Shown here one piece after another: positions 26,175 to 35,634 of a stretch of 64,000 nt of DNA. Made by a program: the position numbers and the translations under genes. The notes under the pieces are model-generated. The model did not search any database. It saw only the letters and a list, made by a program, of their open reading frames with translations, and was not told where the DNA came from. Within the stretch, counting starts at the first letter, position 1. Every line of letters starts with the position of its first letter. Source of the DNA: Roseiarcus sp036489975 (GTDB lineage: Bacteria; Pseudomonadota; Alphaproteobacteria; Rhizobiales; Beijerinckiaceae); NCBI GenBank assembly GCA_036489975.1, contig DASXES010000133.1, positions 1 to 64,000 on the forward strand, given 5' to 3'.

Positions 26175-26531
26175 TCACGGCTTCACCGCGAAGAGCTGGA
26201 TCTCGACCTTGATCCGCGGATCGGCGAGCCTCGCCTCTACGCAGGCGCGGGCCGGCGCGCAGCCTTCCGCAATCCAGCTTTCCCATACGGCGTTCATCGC
26301 CGCAAAGTCGGAAATGGCGGCCAGCCACACATAGGCGGAAACGAGCTTCGTCTTGTCCGTCCCCGCCTGCGCGAGAAGGGCGTCGAGCTTGGCGAGCGTC
26401 TGTCGCGTCTGTCCGGCTATATCGGCGGACAGATCGTCCGCCACTTCGCCCGCCGTGACGACGAGGACGCTCGAAGCGGGATATTCGACCGCGTGGGACA
26501 GTCTCGGACCGGCATGGTGGCGAACAATCAC
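26175..26531 (-). CDS. RidA/YjgF-family protein
   Basis: This is a 118-residue protein of the RidA fold, whose members hydrolyse reactive enamine or imine intermediates or related aminoacrylates. The family core is visible in AGQTRQTLAKLDALLAQAG, SAYVWLAAISDFAAMNAVWESW, and the ligand-binding arginine in PARACVEARLA. The start is GTG 26531, three to four bases after the stop of the epimerase gene. RidA proteins often accompany carbamoyl and pyrimidine breakdown genes (as RutC does), which fits this block. Confidence 0.85.
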   Translation of the reverse strand: MIVRHHAGPRLSHAVEYPASSVLVVTAGEVADDLSADIAGQTRQTLAKLDALLAQAGTDKTKLVSAYVWLAAISDFAAMNAVWESWIAEGCAPARACVEARLADPRIKVEIQLFAVKP

Positions 26532-26535
26532 GGCG

Positions 26536-27552
26536 TCAGGCTCCTTCAAAGGTTCGGGGATTCTGGCGGGCCCAGGCGAGGTAGGTCGCCATCTGCTGGG
26601 CAAGCGGGCGCGGGCGCCAGCCCACGTCCCGCCCGATCGCCGCGATGTCGTAAGCGGCGTGCTGGCCGCGCTTGAGCATGGGATCGAAGTCGGCGTCCGC
26701 CTCCGCGCCGTCATCGACCCACTCGACCTCGACCGGCGCTTGCGCCAAAACTTCGGTCGTGCGGATCGGCTGGCCGGTGGCGATGTTGTAGGCGCGGTTG
26801 GCGCTCCGCGACCCGCATAGCTTCACGATAGCGTCCGACACGTCCTCCGAGCTGATCCAGTCGCCGACGGCATCCGCGCTGCGCCGCGTGATGCGGAGCG
26901 GGCGACCCGCAAGCATTTTTTTCATCATGAGATAGGGCAGGTGCATCAACTTGCGCGCGCCCGTCGGCCGCTCCATGGGTCCGAAGACGCGCGTGAATCG
27001 CACCACTGCGGTCGGGACCCCGTGCAGCTCCGAGAACCGCCGCGCCACGAGCTCGCCGCCGAGCTTGCCGACGCCATAAAGATCTGCCGGATGAAACGGG
27101 CCGGCTTCGCCCTGCAGGACGGGCGCCGCATCCGTATCACCGTGCCCATAAACAGCGCAGCTGCTGACATGGACGACGCGGCCGAGCGAGCCGGCGGCCC
27201 GCGCCGCCTCGAGAACATTCAGGGAGCCGCCGATGTTGACGTCAATGAAGACATGCGGACGCTCGTATTCCCACGCCGGAACGTGCGTCACGGTCGCGGC
27301 GTTGACCAGGATCGTCGGAGGGACCTTGCCAATCTCGAGTTGCAACGCCTCCCGGTCGCGCACGTCGCATCGCAGGAACGTGATCCTGTCGCCGAACCGG
27401 GCGAAATGAGCCTTTGCGGCCGCATCGAGCGGCGCGGCGTCGAGTGCGGCGACGTGCGCCGTCGGATCGCGCGCGAGAAGATCCGCTATGAACACGCTCA
27501 TCACGAAGCCGCCCGCGCCGGTGACGAGAACGCGCGTGCCGTCGGCCGTCAT
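26536..27552 (-). CDS. NAD-dependent epimerase/dehydratase-family protein (DenD-like)
   Basis: This is a 338-residue extended-SDR protein. The nucleotide-binding loop is VLVTGAGGFVMSVFIADLL, the first catalytic residues are in HVSSCAVYG and the YxxxK motif is YGVGK at about 158. The overall shape is that of D-erythronate dehydrogenase and UDP-sugar epimerases. The ATG at 27552 has an AAGGAGAGG site. It is unusual in a ureide pathway and might oxidise a hydroxylated side chain. Function inferred from fold only. Confidence 0.8.
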   Translation of the reverse strand: MTADGTRVLVTGAGGFVMSVFIADLLARDPTAHVAALDAAPLDAAAKAHFARFGDRITFLRCDVRDREALQLEIGKVPPTILVNAATVTHVPAWEYERPHVFIDVNIGGSLNVLEAARAAGSLGRVVHVSSCAVYGHGDTDAAPVLQGEAGPFHPADLYGVGKLGGELVARRFSELHGVPTAVVRFTRVFGPMERPTGARKLMHLPYLMMKKMLAGRPLRITRRSADAVGDWISSEDVSDAIVKLCGSRSANRAYNIATGQPIRTTEVLAQAPVEVEWVDDGAEADADFDPMLKRGQHAAYDIAAIGRDVGWRPRPLAQQMATYLAWARQNPRTFEGA

Positions 27553-27580
27553 CAACCTCTCCTTTCGATCGCCACGGCGC

Positions 27581-28333
27581 TCACCACATGACGTCCCCAC
27601 CATTCGGGGACAGGCTCTGACCGATCATGTAGGTCGCCTCGTCGGAGGCCAGAAAGACGTAGGCCCAGGCGACTTCTTTCGGCGTTCCGATCCTCTTGAT
27701 AGGCAGGGTCGACAGCTTCCACGCGTTCCATTCCGGATCGCAAGCCTGCCAGAGCGGCGTATCGGTCGGACCGGGACAGACGCAATTGACGGTCACGCCC
27801 CTCGTCGCGACCTCCTGCGCGGTCGATACCGTCAAGGCGACGACGCCGGCCTTGGAAGCGCAATAGGCGGCGTTGCCCGGCGCGGGCTTATGAGCCAGCT
27901 GGGAAGCCGTGTTGATAATCCGGCCATATCCGCGCGGCAGCATGTGATCGAGCGCGAACTTCATTCCGTAGGCGACGCCGCGGAGATTGACCGCGATCAC
28001 CTGCTCCCACTCGTCCCAGTCCTGCTCTTCGACCGGCCGGGTCGTCGCGCCGACCCCAGCGTTGTTCACCATGATGTCGAGGCCGCCAAGGCGGCTGACC
28101 GTGGCGTCGACCGCACCCTTGACGTCGTCGGCGCTGCGAACATCGCAATCGATGGCGAAACTTCGGGAGCCGCCTTCCTTCAGACTCGAGACGAGCGCGT
28201 CGCGCGCCTCCTTACGGCCAAAGTCCGCGACCGCGACGTTAGCGCCCTCGGCAGCGTAGAGCTCGGCCACGGCCGCTCCTATGCCCGTCGCGCCGCCGAT
28301 CACAAGCGCGTTCTTGTTCGCCAAGCGGTTCAT
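27581..28333 (-). CDS. Short-chain dehydrogenase/reductase (SDR)
   Basis: This is a 250-residue classical SDR. The cofactor loop is VIGGATGIGAAVAELYAAEG, the structural motif is NNAG at about 85 and the active site is in YCASKAGV, with the conserved serine in TASQ upstream. An aspartate after the second strand (VAVADFG) points to NAD rather than NADP. An AGGAG site precedes ATG 28333. It lies between importer 2 and the epimerase gene. It may oxidise an alcohol produced in the pathway, perhaps one introduced by the dioxygenase. Confidence 0.87.
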   Translation of the reverse strand: MNRLANKNALVIGGATGIGAAVAELYAAEGANVAVADFGRKEARDALVSSLKEGGSRSFAIDCDVRSADDVKGAVDATVSRLGGLDIMVNNAGVGATTRPVEEQDWDEWEQVIAVNLRGVAYGMKFALDHMLPRGYGRIINTASQLAHKPAPGNAAYCASKAGVVALTVSTAQEVATRGVTVNCVCPGPTDTPLWQACDPEWNAWKLSTLPIKRIGTPKEVAWAYVFLASDEATYMIGQSLSPNGGDVMW

Positions 28334-28382
28334 GACACACTCCTGGATCTGGCGGGCGCGACTGCGCCGACACGACGTTCGT

Positions 28383-29246
28383 TCATATCGCCGCCAGGGA
28401 TCGATCGGCCTGCGGATGCCAGCGAAGCATTCGGCGCTGCACGCGTCGGCACACCGCGTAGCTCGCGAACGCATAGACGATGATGAGGATCGTGATCGCG
28501 GCGATGCGGCCGGTGTTGCTGAAATACTCGGACCAGATGATCATGCGGCCGATGCCGCTGTCGACGCCGATATATTCGGCGCCGATCACTGCCGACCAGG
28601 CCAGGCCAAGCGTCAGGAAGATGCTCGAAAACAGCTCCGGCAAAATCGCCGGCAGCACGACGGCGCGATAGACCATCGATTTCGTTGCGCCCATGGTCAG
28701 CGCGCTCTCGATGAATTTGACGGGAACGTTGGCGACCGCGTTGATCGTGCCGACGAGATAGATCACGCCCACGCCGTAGGCGACGAACAAGATCGCCGCC
28801 AGGTTGGTCCCTCCAAGCCAGAACTGGAAGAGCGGGGTCATCGCGAGTAGCGGGCAGGTGCGCACGAGATGAAGGGACGGTCCCAGAAGGGCGCGCGCGA
28901 GCGGGGAGCGCGACACAGCAAGTCCCAGCGCCACGCCGCCGACGGCCCCGACAAGGAGTCCGAGGACCAGCCGGTAGAGGGTCAGGAGCGAATGGTACCC
29001 GACCGCCAGACCGGCGCCGAGAAGCGTCTGTTCCCCGCCGAGTTCCGGGACAGGCGCCCAGAAGGGAAACTTCCAGTAGTCGGACAGGCCGATGATGGCG
29101 CGTCCGAACACGAACTCCCAGGGCGGAACGATTGGTGATTCGCGCAGCGGACTTTTCGGCGCCAGGTGCCCGGCGACCTCCCAGCCGACGATGAGCGCGA
29201 CAATGACGATTGCGCTGATCCAGTTGCGCCGCAGGAAGGTCGTCAC
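28383..29246 (-). CDS. NitT/TauT-type ABC transporter permease (importer 2, first permease)
   Basis: This 287-residue permease is the counterpart of the one at 18244-19119. Both have an N-terminal helix, then a long periplasmic loop with a PxVPPWEFVF / PMVPGWQTVF-type segment, then five helices. The ATPase-contact loop is ESALTMGATKSMVYRAVVLPA. It follows the ATPase gene by ten bases and closes the importer 2 set. The close resemblance in layout to importer 1 suggests an old duplication of the whole transporter. Confidence 0.87.
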   Translation of the reverse strand: MTTFLRRNWISAIVIVALIVGWEVAGHLAPKSPLRESPIVPPWEFVFGRAIIGLSDYWKFPFWAPVPELGGEQTLLGAGLAVGYHSLLTLYRLVLGLLVGAVGGVALGLAVSRSPLARALLGPSLHLVRTCPLLAMTPLFQFWLGGTNLAAILFVAYGVGVIYLVGTINAVANVPVKFIESALTMGATKSMVYRAVVLPAILPELFSSIFLTLGLAWSAVIGAEYIGVDSGIGRMIIWSEYFSNTGRIAAITILIIVYAFASYAVCRRVQRRMLRWHPQADRSLAAI

Positions 29247-29256
29247 CGGGCGATCC

Positions 29257-30030
29257 TCATGTCAGAGCCGGCGCCGCCACTGGCGTCTCGAGGGCGAGGT
29301 GATGGAGGATGCGCTTCGAGATCTCGACCCCGGTCCGGCTGGCCCGCTCGTCCTCGTCGCGCGGCCGGGCGAGAGGAACCGGAATATCATCCGCAACCCG
29401 CCCGCGACGCATGACGATGACCCGCTCCGCCAGGACGAGCGCTTCTTCGACGTCATGCGTGACGAAGACGATCGTGCGGCGCGTTCTCTGCCAAAGATCG
29501 ATGAGAAGGCTCTGAAGATCCCTGCGCGTGACATAGTCGAGGGCGCCGAACGGCTCGTCCATCAGAAGAATGGGAGCGCCGCCGGCAAAGGCCGCGGCAA
29601 TCGCGACCCGCTTGCGCATCCCGCCCGAAAGCTCCTTGGGCCAGCTCTCGCCGAAGCGCGCGAGCCCGACGGCTTCCAGCCAGCGGGCGGCTTCCCGCTT
29701 CCTCTCATGCGGCGCCCTGTTCTGGGCGCGGAGCCCAAACTCGATGTTTTTCTGGACGGTCATCCACGGGAATACGGTGTCTTCCTGAAAGACCATTCCG
29801 CGCTCGACTCCCGGCCCGCGAACAACGGCGCCGTCAACCTCGATCCGTCCTGACGTGAGCGGATTGAGGCCCGCGACCGAGCGCAGCAGCGTGGACTTGC
29901 CGTGCCCGGAGCGTCCGAGCAGGCACACAAACTCGCTGACCTCGATCGCCAGCGATACGTCATCGAGGGCTCGAACCTCCTCGCCGGAAGTATGGCGGAA
30001 CAGACAAGAGGCGTTGATGACCTTGATCAT
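29257..30030 (-). CDS. NitT/TauT-type ABC transporter ATP-binding protein (importer 2)
   Basis: This is a 257-residue ATPase. Walker A is GRSGHGKST, which is slightly unusual in its Arg and His, the signature is LSGGMRKRVAIAAAF, Walker B is ILLMDEPFGALDYVT and the switch histidine is in FVTHDVEEA. It is very similar in motif wording to the importer 1 ATPase. It lies between the two permease genes with ten- and nine-base gaps, so these genes are co-transcribed. Confidence 0.92.
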   Translation of the reverse strand: MIKVINASCLFRHTSGEEVRALDDVSLAIEVSEFVCLLGRSGHGKSTLLRSVAGLNPLTSGRIEVDGAVVRGPGVERGMVFQEDTVFPWMTVQKNIEFGLRAQNRAPHERKREAARWLEAVGLARFGESWPKELSGGMRKRVAIAAAFAGGAPILLMDEPFGALDYVTRRDLQSLLIDLWQRTRRTIVFVTHDVEEALVLAERVIVMRRGRVADDIPVPLARPRDEDERASRTGVEISKRILHHLALETPVAAPALT

Positions 30031-30039
30031 GAGCGCCTC

Positions 30040-30885
30040 CTAGCTTGTCCGCGGCATCCAGCGGGTCACGTGGCGCCGCGCAGCCATCAGCAGGGCGTCC
30101 GCCGCGAGCGCGACGAGGCAGAGAAGCAAGAGGCCCGCCATCATCAGCGTGATGTCCTGGACGCCCCAGGTCGTGATGATCACGCGGCCGATGCCCCGGT
30201 CGGTTCCGAGAAGTTCGGTTATCGCCGCTAGCCCCCAGGCCGCGCCGAGCGCCGTTCGCAGTCCGCCGAACAATTCCGGCATGCAGCCCGGAAGCGACAC
30301 CCAGAAGAAGATCCTGCGGGAACTGGCCCCGAGGGTTCGCGCATATTCCTGAAAGGAAGGATGGAGATGCTCGACCGCCCGCAACGCATAGAGGTGCAAC
30401 ACCACCGCCGAATAAAGACAGACGAGGACGATCTTCGCCGTGTCTGAAACGCCGAACCAGATCAGGAAGAAAGGCGAGGCGACCAGGATCGGAACCGTAC
30501 CGAGCACGCCGACGACCGGGCGGGCGATCTGGAAGGCCGTGGGCGAATGGGCGCTCACAAGGCCGGAAGCAGCCCCGACCAGTCCTCCGATCGCGCAGCC
30601 GAGGATCGCGGTGCCTGTGGTCGAGACGAGATGGGGCCAGTAGCCGCCGGCCGGAAGCCCCAGTCCGACGAAGTGCGGGCTGCTCCAGAGATTCCGATAG
30701 GCTGCCTGAATGACGACGGCCGGAGGAGGCAGATATTGCCCGACCAGCACGTGCGCCCCTTGCCAGGCGAGGAGGAACAAGGCGACTCCCGCAAGATTCA
30801 GCGCGAGCTGCCTTCCCCACTCAGCGCCAGATATGCGCAGCGATGATGGGGAAACGGTCATCTTTACGAACGCCGTCGCTGACAT
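30040..30885 (-). CDS. NitT/TauT-type ABC transporter permease (importer 2, second permease)
   Basis: This is a 281-residue permease with six hydrophobic segments. The VPILVASPFFLIWFGVSDTA segment closely matches the second permease of importer 1, and the ATPase-contact loop is EYARTLGASSRRIFFWVSLPG. The correct start is ATG 30885, with a GCAGGAG site; an open frame reaching 31281 lies over the binding-protein gene and is spurious. It follows the binding-protein gene after an 80-base gap holding a hairpin. Confidence 0.88.
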   Translation of the reverse strand: MSATAFVKMTVSPSSLRISGAEWGRQLALNLAGVALFLLAWQGAHVLVGQYLPPPAVVIQAAYRNLWSSPHFVGLGLPAGGYWPHLVSTTGTAILGCAIGGLVGAASGLVSAHSPTAFQIARPVVGVLGTVPILVASPFFLIWFGVSDTAKIVLVCLYSAVVLHLYALRAVEHLHPSFQEYARTLGASSRRIFFWVSLPGCMPELFGGLRTALGAAWGLAAITELLGTDRGIGRVIITTWGVQDITLMMAGLLLLCLVALAADALLMAARRHVTRWMPRTS

Positions 30886-30917
30886 CCTCACTCTCCTGCC
30901 CGTGAGCTGCGGAAGTG

Positions 30918-30951
30918 CGCCGCCGACATCGGGACGAGCCGTTCGGCGGCG
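30918..30951 (-). terminator. Hairpin between binding-protein and permease genes of importer 2
   Basis: CGCCGCCGA and TCGGCGGCG form a nine-base stem with a 16-base loop, 15 bases after the binding-protein stop. As at importer 1 there is no U-run. The likely job is mRNA stabilisation or partial termination to raise binding-protein output. Confidence 0.45.
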
Positions 30952-30965
30952 GGGCCGCTCGAAAC

Positions 30966-32267
30966 TCAGGCGGTCGCCGCCTCGGCGAACCGCTGCGCGT
31001 CGAGAAAGTTGAAGCTCGCGAGATGATGCTTGGCCGCGTCGAGATTCGCCTGGCGATCTGGCCCGATCGATCCATTCATCTTCCCGATCAGCCCTTCGGA
31101 TTTCTGTTTCATCTGGAGCATCTCTTTCCAGATGCTCTTGGCGGTGAAAATCTTGTCCAGGTCGTACGGCTGGTTCGGGATCGTGCCCTGATCGATGAAA
31201 TGCTTGATCTGATAGGTGTAGATGTTCCGATAGTTGAGGGAGTAGCTCGAATCCTCCCAGATCTTGGGCTGGTCCTTCCACTGAAAAAACGGGTCGAGGT
31301 CCTCGAATATGAACTTGATGGACTTGGCGTCCATCTGGGCTCCGGTCTGCGCATTGATGAAGGGCGCGTATTCGGTCAAAGCCTGCTGCTGGTTCGGACC
31401 GAAAATGTAGTCAAGCGTGCGATAGATGGCGCCGCAGAAACGGAACACTGTGTCCCGGTTCTTTTCGAGATAAGCGTCGGTGGTCTGGATGAGATCGTAG
31501 TTGAGCAGGCTGTTGAGGATCGAGCCCGTGCCGGCTGGCATATTCTTGAGCATCTGGCGGGTGCTCATGATGGGCTTCCATCCCGCCTGAAACTGAAGCT
31601 GATAAACTTGGACGGCGCCGCCGGGCGCGGCGAAGTCGATCTGGTTGTTGATCGCAAGTTGCACGGCCTTCGGATCTTCGACCGGGATCGTGTCCGCGTC
31701 CTTCATGCTGAGGCCACCCAGCGACAGCGCAAGATTATTCCACGGATAGGTGCTCGGACTCGCGGTGATGGCGAACTTCTGGCCCTTCACCTGTTGGACA
31801 GCGGCGGCGGCGGCTTCCGGCCACGCCATGCCGCCGGCCATGAACTCGTCAACCGTCTTGTAGCCCTTGTCGGGGCGGCCGAGCAGAGTTGAACCTTGAA
31901 AGAAACTGTAGACCAGGACGGGATGGACGTTGGGCACCTTGTCGAGCGCCTCGATCGCCAGACCAAACCAATAGGTGGTCATGTCGAGTTCGCCGTTCTG
32001 GAGTTGAGGGATAACCTGAGTCTCCAGGAGAGACTTGGGAACCCCACCGGCCATGGTGATGCCAACGTCTGCGAGAAAGCCCTTCTTCGAGGCCAGCATG
32101 GTCCATGCATGGTTTGTGACGGCGAAGCCGCCGAAGCGGACGGTCGCTTGAGGAATGGCCGGCGTTGTCGAAGCGCGGGCCCAGGTCGGATGGAAAGCCG
32201 AGCCGGCGACCACGGCGGCGCCGCTTTTGAGCACGCTGCGACGACTGACGGAGGAGGGCGCGGACAT
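30966..32267 (-). CDS. NitT/TauT-type ABC transporter periplasmic binding protein (importer 2), Tat-exported
   Basis: This is a 433-residue binding protein, the same length as that of importer 1. The N-terminus SRRSVLKSGAAVVAGSAF is a twin-arginine signal, so the protein is probably exported folded, whereas importer 1's partner uses a Sec-type signal. The mature part has the segments KKGFLADVGITMAGG and QLQNGELDMTTYW typical of taurine/nitrate-type binding proteins. ATG 32267 is preceded by a GGGAG site; an ATG seven codons upstream is less well placed. It is the first gene of the block after the promoter at 32.3 kb. Confidence 0.87.
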   Translation of the reverse strand: MSAPSSVSRRSVLKSGAAVVAGSAFHPTWARASTTPAIPQATVRFGGFAVTNHAWTMLASKKGFLADVGITMAGGVPKSLLETQVIPQLQNGELDMTTYWFGLAIEALDKVPNVHPVLVYSFFQGSTLLGRPDKGYKTVDEFMAGGMAWPEAAAAAVQQVKGQKFAITASPSTYPWNNLALSLGGLSMKDADTIPVEDPKAVQLAINNQIDFAAPGGAVQVYQLQFQAGWKPIMSTRQMLKNMPAGTGSILNSLLNYDLIQTTDAYLEKNRDTVFRFCGAIYRTLDYIFGPNQQQALTEYAPFINAQTGAQMDAKSIKFIFEDLDPFFQWKDQPKIWEDSSYSLNYRNIYTYQIKHFIDQGTIPNQPYDLDKIFTAKSIWKEMLQMKQKSEGLIGKMNGSIGPDRQANLDAAKHHLASFNFLDAQRFAEAATA

Positions 32268-32306
32268 CGACGGCTCCCGGGTTCGCAATGGCGACGAGTT
32301 ATCCTA

Positions 32307-32343
32307 TATGAAGAATTATATTTCTCATACAGGACGACAGTAA
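32307..32343 (-). promoter_or_regulatory. Promoter with overlapping palindromic operator for the carbamoyl-compound block
   Basis: On the minus strand a perfect TATAAT (32320-32315) lies 17 bases after a weak -35 TTACTG (32343-32338). A 23-base imperfect palindrome, TATGA...TCATA with eight of eleven pairs matching (32307-32329), is centred on that -10 box. A repressor bound there would block the promoter. The IclR-family gene just upstream (32717-33622) is the obvious candidate. The expected 5' leader is about 40 bases. Confidence 0.5.
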
Positions 32344-32716
32344 CCAATTCCAACGCCACCCATTCTGTCAATGCCGGATCGCTAAAAAACGCTGCTATGC
32401 TGTCTCTTTTTGCAGATCGGCAAGTTTTTAGGCGCCGAAGAACTATCGGTTGAGCAGTTCTCGTCGTTTCATTGTCAGTAGTTTTTATCGCGCGCGACCC
32501 GACGAGCGCCGGATCGAGGACCCGCGCCAGGCTGGCAGGGCGCCGCTGCTCTCAAGGCAGCCGGCCTCTGGCGATCGGGCGCGAAAAAGCCGGCAAGGGT
32601 GAGGAAGGCAGGAAGGCGATACGGTCGAGGCAGGGCTCGCGGCGCCGGTTCCGTCTGATGCTTCTCTGCTGCAGAGAATGGACCGGGTGAAGCCTCAGCG
32701 GCCCCCGCCGATCGAA
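32344..32716. other. Gap between the block promoter and the IclR gene
   Basis: This is about 370 bases without a supported gene. The part next to the promoter is AT-rich (around 32400-32490); the part next to the regulator is GC-rich. A TTGACA lies on the minus strand near 32370, but no matching -10 box is found at the right distance. The regulator gene reads toward this gap on the same strand, so its terminator would lie here, yet no clear hairpin with a U-run is visible. Confidence 0.4.
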
Positions 32717-33622
32717 TCAATGATGAAAGTCAGCGGGGAAGCGGGCGAGGGTCGCGCGATGAACGTCGACCACAGCGGAAATCATCTCGGCTGCAACCTT
32801 GCCTTCGATCGGGCCTATCAGCGGTACGAGCGAAGCGCAACTAACGATGAACTCGATCTCGCCCTCGCGGTTGAAGACGGGCAGCGCGAGTCCCATCAGA
32901 CCCGCGGTGAATTCTCCCACACTCCGTGCATAGCCGCGCCGTCGCGTCGCCTCGATTTCTGCGAGAAGCGCCTCAGGCGTGAGGATAGTCGAAGGCGAGT
33001 AGGCGATCGGGCGCCAGTCGCGCATCCATGCCTCGATCTTTTCCTGCGGTTGCCATGCGAGGTAGGCGCGCATGTGGGCCGGTGCGTCGCGCGGATAGCG
33101 ATGTCCGATGGGAAGCGCGACCTCCATCCTGGCCGCGTTCACCCGATGCATCAGCACGAAACTTCCGTCTTGCTGAGGTTGGGCCAGGGTGCAGGGCGCT
33201 TCGACGACCGACGGCAGGATGGCCAGGCGATCCCGAATGATGTCGAGCGATGGATTTCGCCACACCGCTGAGGCGCTGGAAAGAATGCCCGAATAGAGCC
33301 GGTAGCTCTTTGAACGATTGTCGAATTTCAACCAGCCATAATGCGTGAGGGTCTTCAAGATGGAATGCGCGTGACTCTTCGAGATCTCGAGCGCGCCCGA
33401 GATCTCGACGAGGGAGGCGTCATGCGGAGGGGTTCTGTTGAGAAATTCAACAATCGCAACTGCGTTTTCGAGCGCCGGAACGAGTCCGGGCGGCGAATGC
33501 GCGGGCAAGGCCTCTTCCTCACCGACCAGACGCCAACGGCCTCCCTGTTGTTCGAGCGTCTCCCGCGATGGCCGTTTAAGCTCTGGTTCGGAGCGACGCT
33601 TCATCTTCTCTGCCGTCGCCAT
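32717..33622 (-). CDS. IclR-family transcriptional regulator
   Basis: This 301-residue regulator has an N-terminal winged helix (ALENAVAIVEFLNRTPP ... VEISGALEISKSHAHSILKTL) and a C-terminal IclR effector domain (about 125-295; GEFTAGLMGLALPVF near the end). The ATG at 33622 has an AAAGGAA site and is preferred over one 14 codons upstream. A 45-residue charged extension precedes the helix-turn-helix, longer than usual. It lies at the head of the block on the same strand and probably controls the promoter at 32307-32343 in response to the substrate or an intermediate. Confidence 0.9.
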   Translation of the reverse strand: MATAEKMKRRSEPELKRPSRETLEQQGGRWRLVGEEEALPAHSPPGLVPALENAVAIVEFLNRTPPHDASLVEISGALEISKSHAHSILKTLTHYGWLKFDNRSKSYRLYSGILSSASAVWRNPSLDIIRDRLAILPSVVEAPCTLAQPQQDGSFVLMHRVNAARMEVALPIGHRYPRDAPAHMRAYLAWQPQEKIEAWMRDWRPIAYSPSTILTPEALLAEIEATRRRGYARSVGEFTAGLMGLALPVFNREGEIEFIVSCASLVPLIGPIEGKVAAEMISAVVDVHRATLARFPADFHH

Positions 33623-33862
33623 GTTTCCTTTAGAAAAACGAAATCCACGCATCCGGGAGCGCATATCGCCCCGGATCGAGACCGCTTTATGCAGAGTACA
33701 ATTCTATTGGCAACACGAAAGGCCCCGCTCCCCAAATGTTGAACCGGCGGGTTACTTGTACGGGCGGAAACGCGCGCGCTCCGCTCGCCCAGTGATCGAA
33801 GGCGAGACGGCTCGGGCTTAAAAATCGCCGACGCGCCGCGCTGCGCTCCGCCCGGCAGCGTG

Positions 33863-35491
<1,629 letters not shown>

Positions 35492-35634
35492 GGGACTTTG
35501 CTCCTAAACGATCCCGGTCGATTCTGCGAGGAGTAAATTTGCCGAGACCGAACGGAGTCTGGCCTCGTCCGCGCGCTTGACGCAGAGGGCGGATTTCTAA
35601 AGACAATCCGCCATCCATTGAGATGGGAGCGAGA

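Noticed and set aside
25490..26531. A rut-type uracil pathway, from the isochorismatase plus RidA pair
   Set aside because: rutA, rutD, rutF and rutG are absent, and the isochorismatase motif is closer to N-carbamoylsarcosine amidase.
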